Positions 1 to 7,449 of a stretch of DNA of 42,682 nucleotides are shown here, one piece after another. The notes under the pieces are model-generated. The model saw only the letters and a list, made by a program, of their open reading frames with translations, had not been told where the DNA came from and ran no database searches. A program made the translations under genes and the position numbers. The stretch comes from Clostridiales bacterium (GTDB lineage Bacteria; Bacillota; Clostridia; Oscillospirales; Oscillospiraceae): contig JALFVN010000043.1 of NCBI GenBank assembly GCA_022787565.1, positions 1-42,682 of the forward strand. The letters run 5' to 3'. Position 1 is the first letter of the stretch; every line of letters starts with the position of its first letter.

Positions 1-576
1 CCCACCAAAATCTATGTCAAGCAGTTTGCGGAGAGAGAAAGTGCCCCTCAGCCGGTGCAGCCGAAAAGCGAAAGCCTGCATGACCGGAATACGGACGGCC
101 ATACGCCCGAAAACGGGATGTCTGGAAAGCGGGAAAACAGCGTTCATGGCGTTTCAAAACCGGACGGGAATTATACTGATAAGAATAATACTGAGAACAG
201 TTATACTGATCCATCTATCTATCCATCAGAGGCAGAGGAAATGATAGAGACGGTGCGGGATCAGATCGACTACCCCTTGCTGGCTATGTCCTACATGAAC
301 GATGACCCGGACTGTATTCTGGAGCTGATCTGCCATGTGCTGTGCAGTACAGCCCCGAACCTGAAGATCGGCAGCGAGACCATACCCACGCCAAAGGTGC
401 AGGCCCGTTTCCGACGGCTGCGGTTTGAGCACGCGGCCTATGTTCTGGACGCCCTTGAAAACACCACATCGGAGATCAAAAACATAAAGGCCTATCTGTT
501 GACCGCGTTGTACAATGCGCCGCTGACGATAGGCCCTTATTATTCTGCCCGTGTGAGGCATGACGCCGCACAGTAA
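1..576 (+). CDS. Replication initiator RepA, C-terminal part (DUF6017-like), 5' end outside window
   Basis: The frame is open from the first base, so the gene starts upstream. What remains is a low-complexity linker (about residues 1-75 of the visible part) and then a compact helical domain beginning near base 235 (EAEEMIETVRDQIDYPLL). That domain matches the C-terminal domain I associate with RepA-type initiators of Firmicutes plasmids and ICEs (DUF6017). The N-terminal winged-helix domain is not visible. It precedes a ParB-like gene, the usual order in Tn1549-like elements. An internal GTG at 55 could be misread as a start, but no ribosome site supports it. The role, starting element replication after excision, is inferred from family and position. 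Confidence 0.75.
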   Translation, partial: PTKIYVKQFAERESAPQPVQPKSESLHDRNTDGHTPENGMSGKRENSVHGVSKPDGNYTDKNNTENSYTDPSIYPSEAEEMIETVRDQIDYPLLAMSYMNDDPDCILELICHVLCSTAPNLKIGSETIPTPKVQARFRRLRFEHAAYVLDALENTTSEIKNIKAYLLTALYNAPLTIGPYYSARVRHDAAQ

Positions 577-582
577 AAATAC

Positions 583-597
583 GTTTCACGGTGAAAC
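583..597. promoter_or_regulatory. parS-like palindrome, site 1
   Basis: GTTTCAC-G-GTGAAAC, a perfect 15-base odd palindrome (17 with the flanking C/G), lies between the RepA stop and the ParB-like start. It is followed by the leader GAATTACAAGGAGG, which also supplies the ribosome site of the next gene. The same arrangement recurs across the element. Confidence 0.85.
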
Positions 598-617
598 GAA
601 TTACAAGGAGGAACCAA

Positions 618-2312
618 ATGGCAAAGGAACAAAGCAGAAACATTCCCATTGAGAAGATCCATGATCTTCCCGGACTGGAGGATAATAAGCAGCCGGACAA
701 GGCATACGGCAGTCTGGTGAGCAGCATCCTCATCAACGGCGTCAAGGAGCCTGTGATCCTGCGCTCTATGGAGAACGGCGAGTACCAGCTCGTCACCGGG
801 TACAGGCGCAAAAGGGCGGTGGAGCTTGCCAAGCTGCAGGAGATCCCTGCCCTGATCTATGACATGACGGAAAAAGAGGCCCTGGAATACCGGGCTATGG
901 CCGGTAAAGACCCCAAAACGCCGATACCCGGAAAATTCGTGGAAGATGCGGCAGAGGAAAAAGCAAAGGCTGACTCTCCCACAAAAGCAGAGGACAAATC
1001 CGGGAAAAATGCGGAGGAGTCTGCTGCGTCCGCCGCAGGTAAGGAGAAAAAACCTGCGGCAAAAGAGAGTAAGCCCAAAGCGGCAAAGCCCAGGGAGGAA
1101 GCGCCTGCCGGTCCCGCTGCCGTAGGGCCTACCGGCACGGTCATCACCAAAATACTGGACAGCCGCCTGAATCCGCCCACGGCCAAGGACAAGAAAAGCC
1201 TGCCGGTTCCCGGCGAGGGTGAAGCCTTCTCCGTTATTCTCCACCCGGCTTTTTTGAAGAAAGCGGACATCAACACCTTTTCCGTTGACCGGGAGGCCGA
1301 TGACTTCAAGGAGCTGTATAAATCCATTGAGCGTTTCGGCGTGAAGGACCCGGTGCTTGCCAGAGTGGGCAAGGACGGGGAGCTGGAAATCCTCTCCGGC
1401 CAGCGGCGGCACCTGATTGCCAGTGAGCTGAATTATCCCGTCCCCACCATCATACAGCAGCTGGACGATGACGACGCCAAAATCCTTGTGGCGGACGGCA
1501 ACCTGCACCGGGAACATATCTCCACCTACGATCAGGCCCGCGCTCTGCGCATGAAAGCGGACAGCATGAAGCGTAAGGCGGGCCGCCGGAGCAAGGGAGA
1601 CAATGGGCCGAAGATGGACACGGACGAAATCCTTGCCAAAGAAATGGGGATGAGCACCTCAAAGCTCAACCGGCTGATGAAGCTGTCTGAAGCCACCAAG
1701 GGCGTCTGTGAGCTGGTGGATGAGGGCACGCTGGCCCCCTCCATTGCCTATAACATCGCATTTCTCACGCCCCTGCTTCAGGATACTGTCGTAGACCTGA
1801 TCGGGGTCAATGTGAAAGTAAGCAACGAGAACACCGGACGGCTGAAAGAAGTCGCCCGGACGGAAAAGCTGGACGTTGGTAAAGTCCGGGATGTGCTGGA
1901 GGGCAGATACCCGCCGCCCAAGGTGGTGGAAAAGCCTAAGCCTGTTGAAACGATAAAGGAACCGGCACCGCCCATGGCCCCCACAGACATCCCCAAGTCC
2001 CCGGATATCCCTGCGCCGCCCAAACCGGGCAATGTTGTTCCGTTCGTCCCGCCTGCGCCTGAGAGAAAAGCGGAGCCTGCTCCCAATACGGCAGCCGTAA
2101 AAGCAACAGAAACGCAGGACAAGGAAAACAGCTATGTGACCAAGGTCATCCTCACCGGGGACAGGCTGAGAAAATACTTCCCCGATGTGAGCATGACGCC
2201 CCGCGAGATCGAGGACAGCGTTTACGATGCGCTGGAAGAACGCCGACAGCGGCAGGAGAAGCTGAAGCAGAAGGCGGAAATTCTGAAAAGCAAAAATGAG
2301 CCGGTGAAGTGA
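618..2312 (+). CDS. ParB/RepB/Spo0J-family DNA-binding protein with two ParB N-terminal-like domains
   Basis: This 564-residue protein has a ParB-type N-terminal domain at about 8-100 (TGYRRKRAVEL box) and an Ala/Lys/Glu/Pro linker at 100-190. A second ParB-like domain follows at about 214-300, with SGQRRHLIASEL and DGNLHRE in place of the canonical GERRxRA and ENxxR boxes. A helix-turn-helix region lies near 330-360 (EMGMSTSKLNRLMKLS), then a Pro-rich linker and a charged coiled tail. Start 618 is chosen because AAGGAGG sits just upstream; an ATG-like start at 591 would place the palindrome in the coding region. No ParA is visible in the window. Chromosomal Spo0J binds TGTTTCACGTGAAACA, so the dispersed GTTTCAC-N-GTGAAAC sites in this element are plausible targets (inference). 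Roles in partition or element-wide transcription control are both possible. Confidence 0.85.
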   Translation: MAKEQSRNIPIEKIHDLPGLEDNKQPDKAYGSLVSSILINGVKEPVILRSMENGEYQLVTGYRRKRAVELAKLQEIPALIYDMTEKEALEYRAMAGKDPKTPIPGKFVEDAAEEKAKADSPTKAEDKSGKNAEESAASAAGKEKKPAAKESKPKAAKPREEAPAGPAAVGPTGTVITKILDSRLNPPTAKDKKSLPVPGEGEAFSVILHPAFLKKADINTFSVDREADDFKELYKSIERFGVKDPVLARVGKDGELEILSGQRRHLIASELNYPVPTIIQQLDDDDAKILVADGNLHREHISTYDQARALRMKADSMKRKAGRRSKGDNGPKMDTDEILAKEMGMSTSKLNRLMKLSEATKGVCELVDEGTLAPSIAYNIAFLTPLLQDTVVDLIGVNVKVSNENTGRLKEVARTEKLDVGKVRDVLEGRYPPPKVVEKPKPVETIKEPAPPMAPTDIPKSPDIPAPPKPGNVVPFVPPAPERKAEPAPNTAAVKATETQDKENSYVTKVILTGDRLRKYFPDVSMTPREIEDSVYDALEERRQRQEKLKQKAEILKSKNEPVK

Positions 2313-2316
2313 GCTT

Positions 2317-2721
2317 ATGAACGTACTTGTTGTTGAACCGGGCTATATGCCCTATGAGAAAGAAGTAAACGGCCTGCACGAAATGCAGGCCGTTGTGGGC
2401 GGGCTGATTGACGCGATCTACCCTTATGATGATCCTGTCGCCATCGTCTGCAACGACGAGGCGCTGCTGTACCACATGCCGTTTAACCGGAGTATGGAGG
2501 GCGGCTACGGCGGTGTTTTCGGCACTTTCTTTGTCTGCGGCTGCGGTGAGGAGAATTTCATTTCCCTCACCCCGGAGCAGATGGAGAAATACCGGGAGAA
2601 ATTCAAAAAGGCGGAGATCCTGGTAGGCTTTCGGGGAAATGAGCCTGTCACCCTCAAGGTGGACGCCAAGCCCAAGCTGAGGCAGGAGAAAGCCGTAAAG
2701 CATGATGAGATCCAGCGCTGA
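2317..2721 (+). CDS. DUF3846 domain protein
   Basis: This 134-residue protein opens VVEPGYMPYEKEV and carries LHEMQAVVGGLIDAIYP, then CNDEALLYHMPFNR and GTFFVCG. This is the pattern of DUF3846, a small domain common in Firmicutes ICEs beside ArdC and ParB-like genes. It starts four bases after the ParB-like stop and overlaps the ArdC gene by 20 bases, so the three are probably one transcript. Its biochemical role is unknown to me. Confidence 0.8.
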   Translation: MNVLVVEPGYMPYEKEVNGLHEMQAVVGGLIDAIYPYDDPVAIVCNDEALLYHMPFNRSMEGGYGGVFGTFFVCGCGEENFISLTPEQMEKYREKFKKAEILVGFRGNEPVTLKVDAKPKLRQEKAVKHDEIQR

Positions 2722-3661
2722 GACCGCCGAAAGGGTAAAGGCCCTGACGGAAAAGCTGGAGGCGGGGGTAAAAGAGATTTTTGAAAGTGAGAAATACAAG
2801 ACCTATCTGAAAGCCATGTCCAGGTTTCACCATTACAGCTTTGGTAATGTCATGCTCATTCTCATGCAGTGCCCGGAAGCCAGTCTGGTGGCGGGCTACA
2901 CCACATGGAAAAAGCAGTTTGGCCGGACGGTAAAGAAAGGCGAACACGGCATCCAGATCATTGCACCGGTAAAGCGCAGTAAACTGGTCAGTCAGGACAG
3001 GCTCGACCCGGACACACAGCAGCCGGTCATCGGGCCGGACGGAAAGCCGGAGAAAGAGCCTGTTTTTGTGCAGTATCAGGGCTTTCAGGTGGCCTATGTT
3101 TTTGATGTAAGCCAGACTGAGGGCAGGGAGCTGCCCTCACTGGGTGTGGATGAGCTGACAGGAAATGTTCCGAACTTTGACGCGATGTTTTCCGCCGTTG
3201 AGGCAATTTCCCCGGTGCCTGTGGAGTTCCGCCCAGCGTCGGCAGCCAAGGGCTGCTTTAACCACCTTGAGCGGAAAATCTATGTCAATGAGGGCATGAG
3301 CCAGGTGCAGACCCTCAAGACCCTGATCCACGAGACGGCCCACGCCCTGCTCCATGACAGCTCAGTGCTGGATGATGAAATCCCGAAAAAGGACCGGCAC
3401 ACCAAAGAGGTTGAGGCCGAGAGCATCGCCTATGTGGTCTGCCAGCACTTCGGCATCGACACTTCAGACTATTCCTTCCCCTATGTGACCGGCTGGAGCC
3501 GGGGCAAAGAACTGCCGGAGCTGAAAGCCTCGCTGGAGTGCATCGGCAAGACTTCGGCAAAAATGATTGTCGATATAGAGAAGAGCAGCTTGGAAAAGAG
3601 GATTGTCAAGAGGGAAGAAAAGCTTGAAGTAGATTGTACTCGAGATATCAGCGAAATATAG
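2702..3661 (+). CDS. ArdC-family antirestriction protein / zinc metallopeptidase
   Basis: This 319-residue protein has an N-terminal ArdC-like ssDNA-binding region (about 10-100; SFGNVMLILMQCPEAS then WKKQFGRTVKKGEHGI). A zincin-like peptidase domain has HETAH at 210-214 and a downstream EVEAESIAY that could give the third zinc ligand. Related proteins protect incoming single-stranded DNA from restriction during conjugation. Start is the first ATG of an ATG ATG pair. The last residues run into sequence shared with the convergent cargo gene, whose stop lies inside this frame. The C-terminal tail may therefore have been replaced when cargo arrived. Confidence 0.82.
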   Translation: MMRSSAETAERVKALTEKLEAGVKEIFESEKYKTYLKAMSRFHHYSFGNVMLILMQCPEASLVAGYTTWKKQFGRTVKKGEHGIQIIAPVKRSKLVSQDRLDPDTQQPVIGPDGKPEKEPVFVQYQGFQVAYVFDVSQTEGRELPSLGVDELTGNVPNFDAMFSAVEAISPVPVEFRPASAAKGCFNHLERKIYVNEGMSQVQTLKTLIHETAHALLHDSSVLDDEIPKKDRHTKEVEAESIAYVVCQHFGIDTSDYSFPYVTGWSRGKELPELKASLECIGKTSAKMIVDIEKSSLEKRIVKREEKLEVDCTRDISEI

Positions 3662-4307
3662 AGCGAATTTTATACCGCTTATACTCGGTTCCAACCCTAG
3701 TAATTTCCTCTAACCAAGGAAGACCAATAGCAGCAGAAAATTTTTCAACGATATTATCTTTGATATATATGTGATAGCATCTATTCCTATATGCCTCTAA
3801 AGAAGTATCTTCTCGAGCTACATCAAAAATTCGCCTGAACAGTTCACCACTTCGTCTTATGCCGCCAGGAATTGTGTCAAGCTCAAAAACGATATAACGT
3901 GCCGTCTGTATATAGCATCGTTCCATCGACATTAGGATAAGCATAGGATTATATGTATATCTTATACCGAATTGACTCTGGAGATTATGAATAAAGCTCC
4001 TGAATATTTCTTCGACAAACACATAGTCTGTGCCCCTTACCTGAATGCTTCCATTATTTCTTGACATAGTGTCACGTGTGCACCGACCAACATTCCACGC
4101 CTCAATATAGCCTGGAATAAAGAAATCAATTAATTTCCCCGATAAATAATCAAAATCTTGCAAATAATTTAGAATGTATTCGCGAGTGGCTGTTTGCCTA
4201 TAATCTGCCAGCAAAATACCAAAGCTAATTATTTCATTGTCAGCATAGTCATCGTATTTTCTGAGAAACTCGTCATAAAAAGTTCTATAATCACCGACTG
4301 GGTTCAT
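3648..4307 (-). CDS. Unknown cargo protein, AT-rich
   Basis: This 219-residue protein starts at ATG 4307, because the GGAGGG ribosome site overlaps an earlier in-frame ATG at 4322. I do not recognise a family. It is rich in aromatic and charged residues, predicted soluble and mostly helical, with no signal peptide or membrane segment. Notable pieces are FGILLADYRQTATREYILNY, IDFFIPGY and a run of Arg and Tyr near the C-terminus. It lies opposite to the backbone, overlaps the end of the ArdC gene by 14 bases and is clearly more AT-rich. That setting (single gene, minus strand, between ArdC and the mobilisation genes) is typical of accessory defence or addiction cargo, but this is inference from position only. 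Confidence 0.6.
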   Translation of the reverse strand: MNPVGDYRTFYDEFLRKYDDYADNEIISFGILLADYRQTATREYILNYLQDFDYLSGKLIDFFIPGYIEAWNVGRCTRDTMSRNNGSIQVRGTDYVFVEEIFRSFIHNLQSQFGIRYTYNPMLILMSMERCYIQTARYIVFELDTIPGGIRRSGELFRRIFDVAREDTSLEAYRNRCYHIYIKDNIVEKFSAAIGLPWLEEITRVGTEYKRYKIRSIFR

Positions 4308-4369
4308 TATTCTTCCCTCCAACCTTAAAAAATTCTACTATGAATGAAAAAGTGTAAACCGTGTTGTGT

Positions 4370-4432
4370 CCCTGCAAGTATGGCATTTGGTAGCACAAAC
4401 GCCCTTGTTAGGGGAAAACCCTAAAACCCCAT
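4370..4432. other. Candidate oriT region
   Basis: In the non-coding gap before the mobilisation genes there is TTAGGG-GAAAA-CCCTAA (4408-4424), preceded by GCACAAACGCCCTTG. A short inverted repeat with a conserved-looking flank upstream of mobC and the relaxase is where oriT is expected. No nick site is proven, and the MNT/HEPN cassette now lies between this region and mobC. Confidence 0.4.
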
Positions 4433-4441
4433 ACGAAATGC

Positions 4442-4456
4442 GTTTCATGGTGAAAC
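4442..4456. promoter_or_regulatory. parS-like palindrome, site 2
   Basis: GTTTCAT-G-GTGAAAC, one mismatch from the consensus, followed by GTAATTACAAGAA, the leader also seen after site 1 and at 10216. The MNT/HEPN cassette begins immediately after this leader. Confidence 0.8.
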
Positions 4457-4467
4457 GTAATTACAAG

Positions 4468-4497
4468 AAAGCGGTCCACGAAATCGTGAACTGCTTT
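4468..4497 (-). terminator. Terminator-like hairpin after the HEPN gene
   Basis: A 14-base arm starting AAAGCGG pairs with TCGTGAACTGCTTT around two bases, with one wobble and one mismatch. It lies directly after the minus-strand HEPN stop and carries a short T-rich run on both sides. Confidence 0.5.
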
Positions 4498-4892
4498 TAT
4501 TTTGCCTTCAGATATTCAGTTATCTTATCAAAAAAATACTGTGCATTACTGACCTGCTCCACGACCTCTTCTTTTGAAATGATGAAGAAGTCATCGTAAT
4601 CACTTTCTGTCCGTATATCAAAGAGTACGGAAATAATTTTGGAAAGGTCGCTGCTGAAAATGCCGGTCTTGATGTAAAGACGGCGAAACTCAGCTATGAT
4701 GCCGCTGTGCTTCTTCATGTCGATCTCGTCGTAGGCAAGGACAGAGCGTATGGCATGGAAAACAGCATAGTAAGAGCGATTTGCTGCGCTCTTGTAGTTG
4801 CCGGCATCCAAAAGATTTTTGGCAGCAGCAAGGCATTCTGCCGCGTGTTCCAGCCTGACTGAGGACAGGGCCTTCTTTTCTTCAATTTGCAT
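4497..4892 (-). CDS. HEPN-domain toxin of an MNT/HEPN module
   Basis: This 131-residue all-helical protein carries RSYYAVFH (R39 to H46), the R-x4-6-H RNase motif of HEPN proteins. The N-terminal stretch (AAECLAAAKNLLDAGNYKSAANRSYYA) is typical of HepT-like partners of minimal nucleotidyltransferases. Start 4892 follows AAGGAG; earlier in-frame starts lack a site. It overlaps the upstream nucleotidyltransferase gene by 11 bases, so the two are co-translated. In known pairs the HEPN protein is an RNase toxin neutralised when the MNT partner adenylylates it. The pair probably acts as element addiction or phage defence. Confidence 0.85.
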   Translation of the reverse strand: MQIEEKKALSSVRLEHAAECLAAAKNLLDAGNYKSAANRSYYAVFHAIRSVLAYDEIDMKKHSGIIAEFRRLYIKTGIFSSDLSKIISVLFDIRTESDYDDFFIISKEEVVEQVSNAQYFFDKITEYLKAK

Positions 4893-5220
4893 AGCGGACT
4901 CCTTCCCGGAGAACGTTCTTGTAAAAAGGCACAACTGCGGAATACTGGCGGAACTGCTGTAAGGGCTTCGCGGTTACGGATACGGTAACATCATGCTTAA
5001 GGCTGAGATCACTTGTTATTTCAGCCAGAGCGTTTCTGCGCTTTGAAATCTCCATACCGTCGACATCAATGGTCAGCAGAATATCAACATCAGATTCGCT
5101 GTCAAAATCGCCGCGGGCATAGGAGCCATACAGGTATGCGTCGTGTACACTGCCGGGAAAAAGCTTGCTGCATGCATCGTACACTTCGCGTACAATGGAA
5201 ACTGCGTCAGGTGTGTTCAT
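4882..5220 (-). CDS. Minimal nucleotidyltransferase (MNT) antitoxin
   Basis: This 112-residue protein has the nucleotidyltransferase signature GSYARGDFDSESDVDILL, with GS at 32-33 and DVD at 44-46, which bind nucleotide and metal. Start 5220 is set by GGGAGG eight bases upstream. It is first in a two-gene operon with the HEPN gene, behind a near-consensus promoter at 5252-5280. Known MntA-type proteins AMPylate a tyrosine of the HEPN toxin; the HEPN partner here has a YY pair inside its motif. Confidence 0.87.
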   Translation of the reverse strand: MNTPDAVSIVREVYDACSKLFPGSVHDAYLYGSYARGDFDSESDVDILLTIDVDGMEISKRRNALAEITSDLSLKHDVTVSVTAKPLQQFRQYSAVVPFYKNVLREGVRYAN

Positions 5221-5251
5221 ATTTCTGCCTCCCTTCATTGTTTTCAATAAT

Positions 5252-5280
5252 ATTATAGCCATATTTGTTCCATAAGTCAA
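5252..5280 (-). promoter_or_regulatory. Promoter of the MNT/HEPN operon
   Basis: On the minus strand TTGACT, a 17-base spacer, then TATAAT, about 30 bases before the MNT start. This is a near-perfect housekeeping sigma promoter, and it shows the cassette brings its own expression. Confidence 0.75.
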
Positions 5281-5304
5281 ACCATTTAGGAAAGGAGAAA
5301 AGCT

Positions 5305-5613
5305 GTGCGCACAAGATCGCGCCATGTAAGCGTTTGGATGAATGAGGAGGAATACAGGCATCTGAAATCCCAGGCCCGGGTGGCGGGTATGGGAATTGAC
5401 CCCTTCATCCGAAATCTTGTTGCCGGGGTACAGCTTCGGCCCAGGCCGCCCGATGAATATGTGGCGCTGCTCCGGGAGCTTTCGGCAATCGGGAACAACA
5501 TCAACCAGATCGCTCACTGGGCCAACGCCCAGAAGAGCATCCGCGAGGCAGAAATCGTGGAAGCCGCCGTGCTTGCCCGGGAAGCGTGGCGGCTGGTAAA
5601 GGAAAAACTCTGA
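5305..5613 (+). CDS. mobC: MobC-like relaxosome accessory protein
   Basis: This 102-residue basic protein starts at GTG after AAAGGAG. It opens with a ribbon-helix-helix-like segment (RHVSVWMNEEEYRHLKSQA) and has ELSAIGNNINQIAHWAN, the core motif of MobC relaxosome proteins. These bind near oriT and help the relaxase melt the nick region. It overlaps the relaxase gene by one base (TGATG), indicating coupled translation. The MNT/HEPN cassette lies directly upstream on the other strand. Confidence 0.83.
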   Translation: MRTRSRHVSVWMNEEEYRHLKSQARVAGMGIDPFIRNLVAGVQLRPRPPDEYVALLRELSAIGNNINQIAHWANAQKSIREAEIVEAAVLAREAWRLVKEKL

Positions 5614-6902
5614 TGGCTTACGACAAGATCATCACCATTCATTCCCGCCTGGACCGGCGGATCAACTACGCGCTGAATCCCGCAAAGACAAGGAACGGAG
5701 AGCGGTCCCTGTGTGCTGCCCTCAACTGTCAGCTGGATACCGCCTGTCAGGACATGCAGGAGACCAAGCACCGCTGGGATAAGGAAAACCGCCCTGTTCA
5801 GGGTTATCATATCATCCACTCCTATGCCCCAGGCGAAGTGACAGCGGAACAGGCTCAGAAGCTGAGCGTTGAGTTTGCCCGGCGGCTGATCGGAGACCGG
5901 TTTGAGGCTGTGGTTGCCACCCATGTTGACCATGAACATATCCATTCGCATATTGTTTTCAACTCCGTTTCCTGTACAGACGGCAGGATGTTCCACAGCG
6001 ACTTCAAAGCCTATTATGGAGATATCCGGGGCGTCTCCAATGCCATCAGTCGGGAAAACGGCCTTTCTGTCATTGAGCCAAAAGGCAAGGGCAAACAATA
6101 CGCCCAGTGGAGCGCGGAGAAACAGGGTAGGCCCACCATCCGCGGCCTCATCCGGCAGGACATTGACGCGGCCCTTGCAGGGGCAATCTCCATGCAGACC
6201 CTTTTTGCGGCAATGGAAAAGCAGGGCTACACCGTTAAACGCGGAACCAATGTGAAGCATACTGCCATCAAGCCGCCCGGCAGCGAACGCTTTATCCGTC
6301 TGGACAGTCTGGGCGAGGGCTATACGGAAGCGGATTTGAAAGCCCGACTCCGGGGAGAGGCAGAAAAAACGACCCCTGTTCAGGTGCATATTCCTCAGCA
6401 AAAAAGATACAGAGTAAAGCGGTACGGCGGCAATTCCCGCAAAACAAAGCCCAAGGGCCTGCGCCGCTTATACCTGCATTATCTGTATTTGCTGGCACCG
6501 CCCCGGCCATATCAGCGGCGGCCGGTGCCTTTCAATGTCCGGGCGGAGGTGAGAAAGCTCAGCAAATACAAGCGGCAGTTTGCCCTGCTGCAAAAATACA
6601 GAATAGAAAATGAGAGTCAATTATCCATGCTTGCAGACGCTTTGCAGGCGGAGATCGACTCTCTTGTTTTTTCCCGGCAAAACCTGTACCGCCGGAAAAG
6701 GCGAGGGGAAGATGTAGCTGCCGAGATAAGTGAGATAAACCACGCTCTCCGTCCCCTGCGCCGGGAGCTGCGGTGCTGTCAAAACATTTCTGCGTCTGTC
6801 CCGCAGATCCATGAGCATATCCGGCTCACCGGGCAGGCAGAGGAACAGAGCAAAAACAAATTCAAGGAAAAGGAAGTGAAGCAACATGGAAGTGAGCGGT
6901 GA
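5613..6902 (+). CDS. Relaxase / mobilisation nuclease
   Basis: This 429-residue protein has an N-terminal relaxase domain. It opens MAYDKIITIHSRLDRRINYA and carries the histidine triad HVDHEHIHSH near residues 104-113, which binds the metal for strand cleavage. Candidate catalytic tyrosines lie in the N-terminal region (Y3, Y19). The C-terminal third is basic and coiled-coil-like. The start is the ATG overlapping the MobC stop. It nicks oriT, stays attached to the 5' end, and is delivered to VirD4. The 3' end overlaps the next gene by 17 bases. Confidence 0.88.
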   Translation: MAYDKIITIHSRLDRRINYALNPAKTRNGERSLCAALNCQLDTACQDMQETKHRWDKENRPVQGYHIIHSYAPGEVTAEQAQKLSVEFARRLIGDRFEAVVATHVDHEHIHSHIVFNSVSCTDGRMFHSDFKAYYGDIRGVSNAISRENGLSVIEPKGKGKQYAQWSAEKQGRPTIRGLIRQDIDAALAGAISMQTLFAAMEKQGYTVKRGTNVKHTAIKPPGSERFIRLDSLGEGYTEADLKARLRGEAEKTTPVQVHIPQQKRYRVKRYGGNSRKTKPKGLRRLYLHYLYLLAPPRPYQRRPVPFNVRAEVRKLSKYKRQFALLQKYRIENESQLSMLADALQAEIDSLVFSRQNLYRRKRRGEDVAAEISEINHALRPLRRELRCCQNISASVPQIHEHIRLTGQAEEQSKNKFKEKEVKQHGSER

Positions 6903-7449
6903 AGTGGCCGATCTGCTGGTCAAGGAGGGCTTGCAAGTGGCAGAACTGGCAGCCAGACTGTCCGGCAAAGGAATCGTGAATGCAGCCGCTTTGCTGGCGG
7001 CTATGGTGAAGAACAATTACAAGGTGGTCGGCAAGGTAGGCATAGACCGGCTGAATCGGGAGAATGTGGAGTCGGTGGTCATTCCCATCAAAAGTACAGA
7101 CTTATCCCGATTCGAGAAAACGGCAAAGCGCTTCGGCGTGCTGTATGCGGCGGCAAAAAACGAGAACGCGGAGGTCGTGCATATTATCTCCAATGTAAAC
7201 TACTCTGCCCAGCTCAACGCCGTGCTGGAGGCTATGGGCTACGGCATACCGACGAGGGAGGTGCAGCCTGCAAAAAAAGCGAGGTCCCGCGCTCCACAAG
7301 AGACATCCTCAAAAGAGCGCGGGAATGGCTTGACGCCACAGCAGAGCAATGAAAAGCCCTCTGTCCGGGAGAAGCTGGAGGAACTGAAAGCCGTGGCGGA
7401 GACCCTGCATACGCCCCAGCGAAGCCGGGGAAAGGATAGAAACCGGTGA
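6886..7449 (+). CDS. PcfB-family / DUF3801 protein
   Basis: This 187-residue soluble protein has a conserved N-terminal half (ARLSGKGIVNAAALLAAMVKNN, then FEKTAKRFGVLYAAAK) and a charged disordered tail. The pattern matches the PcfB/DUF3801 family, found just before the coupling protein in Tn1549-like ICEs and pCF10-like plasmids. PcfB-type proteins bind relaxase and help dock DNA at the coupling ATPase. It overlaps both neighbours by a few bases. Confidence 0.78.
   Translation: MEVSGEVADLLVKEGLQVAELAARLSGKGIVNAAALLAAMVKNNYKVVGKVGIDRLNRENVESVVIPIKSTDLSRFEKTAKRFGVLYAAAKNENAEVVHIISNVNYSAQLNAVLEAMGYGIPTREVQPAKKARSRAPQETSSKERGNGLTPQQSNEKPSVREKLEELKAVAETLHTPQRSRGKDRNR

Noticed and set aside
540-1517. 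325-codon minus-strand frame opposite the ParB-like gene
   Set aside because: Composition is that of an antisense shadow and it runs through palindrome site 1.
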